Shown in pieces: positions 61,612-64,000 of a DNA stretch of 64,000 bases. Location: assembly GCA_963205275.1 (NCBI GenBank), contig CAUJIH010000045.1, positions 1 through 64,000 of the forward strand, given 5' to 3'. Both the position numbers and the translations under genes were made by a program. Each line of letters begins with the position of its first letter. Within the stretch, counting starts at the first letter, position 1. This DNA is from Verrucomicrobiota bacterium. GTDB taxonomy: Bacteria; Verrucomicrobiota; Verrucomicrobiia; Verrucomicrobiales; DEV007. The notes below the pieces were generated by a model, which was not told the DNA's origin, did not search any database, and saw nothing but the letters and a program-made list of their open reading frames with translations.

Positions 61612-63156
61612 ATGAAACCCACACGTCGCAAGTTTCTTCTCACCACAGCCGCCTCCGCTACCGCGCCTGCCTTGGCTTTATCCCCCGGAATCGCAGCCGC
61701 AGTCGAAGCTGCTGACAAAGCAAAACCGAATCGCATCCGAGAGGAAAATTCCAAACCCGGTGCGGACGATTGGCAGCTCACTCGTGTGCGCCCGGATGAC
61801 AGAACATCCGTTCGCACCTCCGATATCGAAGGTTACTGCTCGAAGCAGTCCGTAAAAGCCGGAGATAGCATCGATATCTTCGTCAGTGTGAAGCGCCCCG
61901 CCGACTTCACCATCGAGATCTTTCGCACCGGCTACTATGGAGGCAAAGGAGCGCGACTCATGAAGACCATCGGGCCCCTGCCGGGCAAGACCCAGCCAGT
62001 CCCGGAATCCACTCGCGGGGACCGTCATTTGCACGAGTGTAAATGGTCGCCTTCTACCACCCTGCAGATTCCGGAAGACTGGACCAGCGGCGTCTATCTC
62101 GGACGACTCACGATTCCCGATGAGACCGGATTTGGTTACTGGCAGAGCTACGTCGTCTTCGTCGTCACAGACGACCGCCCGGCGGATATCTGCCTTCAGT
62201 GCTCGGACAACACTTGGCAGGCCTACAACAAATGGCCCAGCAACTTTTCTATCTATACCCATCCGAAAGGGAACCAGGGGCCTTGGGCTGACGTCAGTTT
62301 TGATCGCCCCTACGGGAAATACGCTCAGATCTACGAGAATCCCCAATCATTTGGTTCCAGCGAGTGGCTTTGCTTTGAATTTCCCATGGCTTACTGGTTG
62401 GAGGAGCAAGGATACGATGTCACCTATTGCTCCCAAGCCGATACGGTAAATCCGAAATACATGCGTCCCGGTCGATTCAAAGCCTTTATCAGCAACGGTC
62501 ACGATGAATACTGGGATATCCGCTCTTGGGACAATGTCAGTAAAATCCGCGACGAAGGTACCAATCTCCTTTTCTGCTCAGGCAATGCCGTCTGCTGGGT
62601 CTCACCCATGACGCCCTCCACCGATGGACGAGAAAACCGCATCATCATGCGCGGCGGTCCCTACGGTGGCGAACATCGCTGGGCTGTCGAGAGAGAGAAA
62701 GCTCACGGCCCCTTCCCCCATCGAGGACCAGACGAAGGCTACCTCATGGGAGCACGCAATGTTGACCCTGTCAACGGGGGTGGTGACTGGATCTGCGATG
62801 CACCCGACCACTGGGTCTTCAAAGGCACCGGCATGAAAAAGGGTGATCACATTCCCGGACTGATCGGATGGGAATATCACGGCGATCCGCCGGAAGATTT
62901 GGCAGGGCTGGAAGTCCTCGCCCGAGGCACTGCTCTTCAGGGCGGGACGAATCCCTCCGCTTGGACGGCCACTATTTATCCTGGCCCGAAGGGTAACTTC
63001 GTCTTCAATGCCGCCACCATCTTCTGGTGTCAGGGACTCAGTTCTCCTCCAGGACACATGCTCCCATGGTCGCACTTTTCCCGTCCACACGGCCCGGATG
63101 CCCGAGTGCAGCGCATCACGAAGAACCTCCTCGACCGAGCCGTCGGAGTATCATAG
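61612..63156 (+). CDS. Tat-exported N,N-dimethylformamidase large-subunit-like protein
   Basis: 514 residues from ATG 61612, giving the twin-arginine signal TRRKFLLTTAASATA. The body has the pattern of the dimethylformamidase beta-subunit family: FRTGYYGGKGARLM, WTSGVYLGRLT, CSDNTWQAYNKWPS, SEWLCFEFPMAYWLEEQGYD split by VTYCSQAD, and SNGHDEYWD, whose residues could help form the iron site known for the founding enzyme. Many members in this phylum are exported and have no proven activity on amides. It is divergent in role from, but 68 nt after, the SDR gene. Confidence 0.78.
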   Translation: MKPTRRKFLLTTAASATAPALALSPGIAAAVEAADKAKPNRIREENSKPGADDWQLTRVRPDDRTSVRTSDIEGYCSKQSVKAGDSIDIFVSVKRPADFTIEIFRTGYYGGKGARLMKTIGPLPGKTQPVPESTRGDRHLHECKWSPSTTLQIPEDWTSGVYLGRLTIPDETGFGYWQSYVVFVVTDDRPADICLQCSDNTWQAYNKWPSNFSIYTHPKGNQGPWADVSFDRPYGKYAQIYENPQSFGSSEWLCFEFPMAYWLEEQGYDVTYCSQADTVNPKYMRPGRFKAFISNGHDEYWDIRSWDNVSKIRDEGTNLLFCSGNAVCWVSPMTPSTDGRENRIIMRGGPYGGEHRWAVEREKAHGPFPHRGPDEGYLMGARNVDPVNGGGDWICDAPDHWVFKGTGMKKGDHIPGLIGWEYHGDPPEDLAGLEVLARGTALQGGTNPSAWTATIYPGPKGNFVFNAATIFWCQGLSSPPGHMLPWSHFSRPHGPDARVQRITKNLLDRAVGVS

Positions 63157-63215
63157 ACCGATATCCGGATTCATCCGCCGATTCTCGCCCTACCCGTTCG
63201 GCCTACATTCTTGAC

Positions 63216-64000
63216 CTATAGTCTCGGCTTCGGTGGCTTCACAGGGGCAGCCCAGGCTGGAGTGCCTTCCAGCTTCATCGCACGCTTATAAATCTTCCCT
63301 CCCGTCGCTGTATACAGAGTGTGCCCATCCAGAACGATCTTCGAAATCAACTGGTCCATCGGCCCCGGCACGATTAAATGAACCCGTCCGGGCTGATCGC
63401 ATATCTGTATTCCCATCACCGTGGCGACCAGTAGCCAGCCATCCTTCGTCACCGCCATTCCACTCGCTTGACTCCGCACATCTACTGAGGCAGATGGCAC
63501 ATGTAGGTGAAAGAAAGGCTGTACCCCCAGCAGTGCACCATCCGATTTCCTCTGTCCCGACCACACGTAACGTCCAGAAAAATCAGATACCAGTAACAGC
63601 GACTGATCCGTGCTCAATGCGATCCCGTCCGTCCCCGAGAAATCGCCGGAAACTCTCGCCAATTCGCCCTTCGGCGAGATTGTCTGAACCCGCCTCTCGC
63701 CACTCTCCACGAAGTAAGCTCGGCCATCATGGGCCACCACCAAATCATCCGCCTTCACGCCTTTCGCCAGAACCTTCTCCTCTCCACTCTCCAAATCCCA
63801 AGAAGCAATCCGTCCGACCTTCGGCTGACTGGCATAAAGCAGCTTTCCACCGGGAGCAAACGCCAGACTGCTCGCCCCTCCGGTATCCTTCCGCAGTGTC
63901 GCGATATTTCCATCGGAACCAAGTCGCAAAAGCTCACCTTTTACCGAATCCGTAAAAAACAACTCTCCTTCGCTGCCGACGGCCATGCCCCCGATCTTCC
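63216..64000 (-). CDS. SMP-30/gluconolactonase-like propeller protein (5' end beyond window)
   Basis: At least 260 residues; the frame is open to the window edge, so the N-terminus is missing and the ATG at 63986 is probably internal (preceded in frame by KIGG). Propeller repeats are visible: GSEGELFFTDSVKGELLRL, AFAPGGKLLYASQPK, VVAHDGRAYFVES, GTDGIALSTDQSLLLVSD, GMAVTKDGWLLVATVMG. This matches the SMP-30/LRE family, often lactonases that hydrolyse sugar lactones. The metal-binding Glu is not in the visible part. It ends 60 nt from the convergent dimethylformamidase-like gene. Confidence 0.75.
   Translation of the reverse strand, partial: KIGGMAVGSEGELFFTDSVKGELLRLGSDGNIATLRKDTGGASSLAFAPGGKLLYASQPKVGRIASWDLESGEEKVLAKGVKADDLVVAHDGRAYFVESGERRVQTISPKGELARVSGDFSGTDGIALSTDQSLLLVSDFSGRYVWSGQRKSDGALLGVQPFFHLHVPSASVDVRSQASGMAVTKDGWLLVATVMGIQICDQPGRVHLIVPGPMDQLISKIVLDGHTLYTATGGKIYKRAMKLEGTPAWAAPVKPPKPRL

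Overview
The window looks like a chromosomal piece of a Verrucomicrobiota bacterium, or a close relative in the Planctomycetota-Verrucomicrobiota group. The main reasons are the several very large secreted proteins that join a beta-propeller dehydrogenase-like domain to a single-haem CxxCH domain (TIGR02604/TIGR02603 type), the DUF1549/DUF1553 plus DUF1501 gene pair, DUF1080 and DUF4091 proteins, and an HprK-HPr-enzyme I set with no sugar permease nearby. Few genes have a recognisable Shine-Dalgarno sequence, and several promoter-like boxes lie almost on top of start codons.

Layout. 1-400: a 143-bp tandem repeat with hairpins, a relative of which returns at 45.7 kb. 0.5-10.4 kb: a secreted serine protease, then two giant haem-propeller proteins flanking two amidohydrolase-fold proteins. 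10.6-23.8 kb: mostly housekeeping (tRNA-Val, a GT39-type glycosyltransferase, an ankyrin/L,D-transpeptidase fusion, lipA, mtnA, hprK, HPr, enzyme I, a royal-jelly/yellow family propeller, prmC, murA). 23.9-32.5 kb: an accessory island holding three copies of a short RHS core, two complete RHS toxins each with a different C-terminal tip and a different downstream candidate immunity gene, a free-standing signal-peptide PIN-domain toxin with its own partner gene, a truncated RHS copy, a toxin-antitoxin pair whose toxin is frameshifted by a 7-bp duplication, and a 221-bp element with terminal inverted repeats. The 3' end of the hydrolase gene on the right of the island is repeated on its left, so the island sits between direct repeats. 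32.6-45.5 kb: secreted hydrolases, an E2 acyltransferase, a 1628-residue sugar-dehydrogenase/dihaem/carbohydrate-binding protein and a DUF4091 operon. 45.6-46.6 kb: repeats, a Fic gene that has lost its catalytic domain, and a three-site operator-like array. 46.6-64 kb: more secreted polysaccharide and oxidation proteins (haem propeller with SGNH domain, pectate-lyase-like beta-helix, DUF1553/DUF1501 pair), msrA, a DMT-type permease, a class IV aminotransferase, a Gfo/Idh/MocA dehydrogenase, an SDR, a Tat-exported dimethylformamidase-like protein and a propeller gene cut by the window edge.

How the parts fit. Most proteins outside the housekeeping block carry Sec or Tat signals. They combine sugar binding, hydrolysis, PQQ-type or propeller oxidation and haem electron transfer, so the region as a whole suggests extracytoplasmic breakdown and oxidation of complex polysaccharides. 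HprK with HPr carrying both His15 and Ser46 but no local EII suggests a regulatory phosphorelay linked to carbon status. The RHS island is an independent competition module: high-GC conserved cores, lower-GC unrelated tips and one partner gene per tip. The pairing of an RHS tip with a pentapeptide-repeat protein and the stand-alone secreted PIN toxin are the least familiar parts. All function calls come from reading the sequence; no database search was possible.
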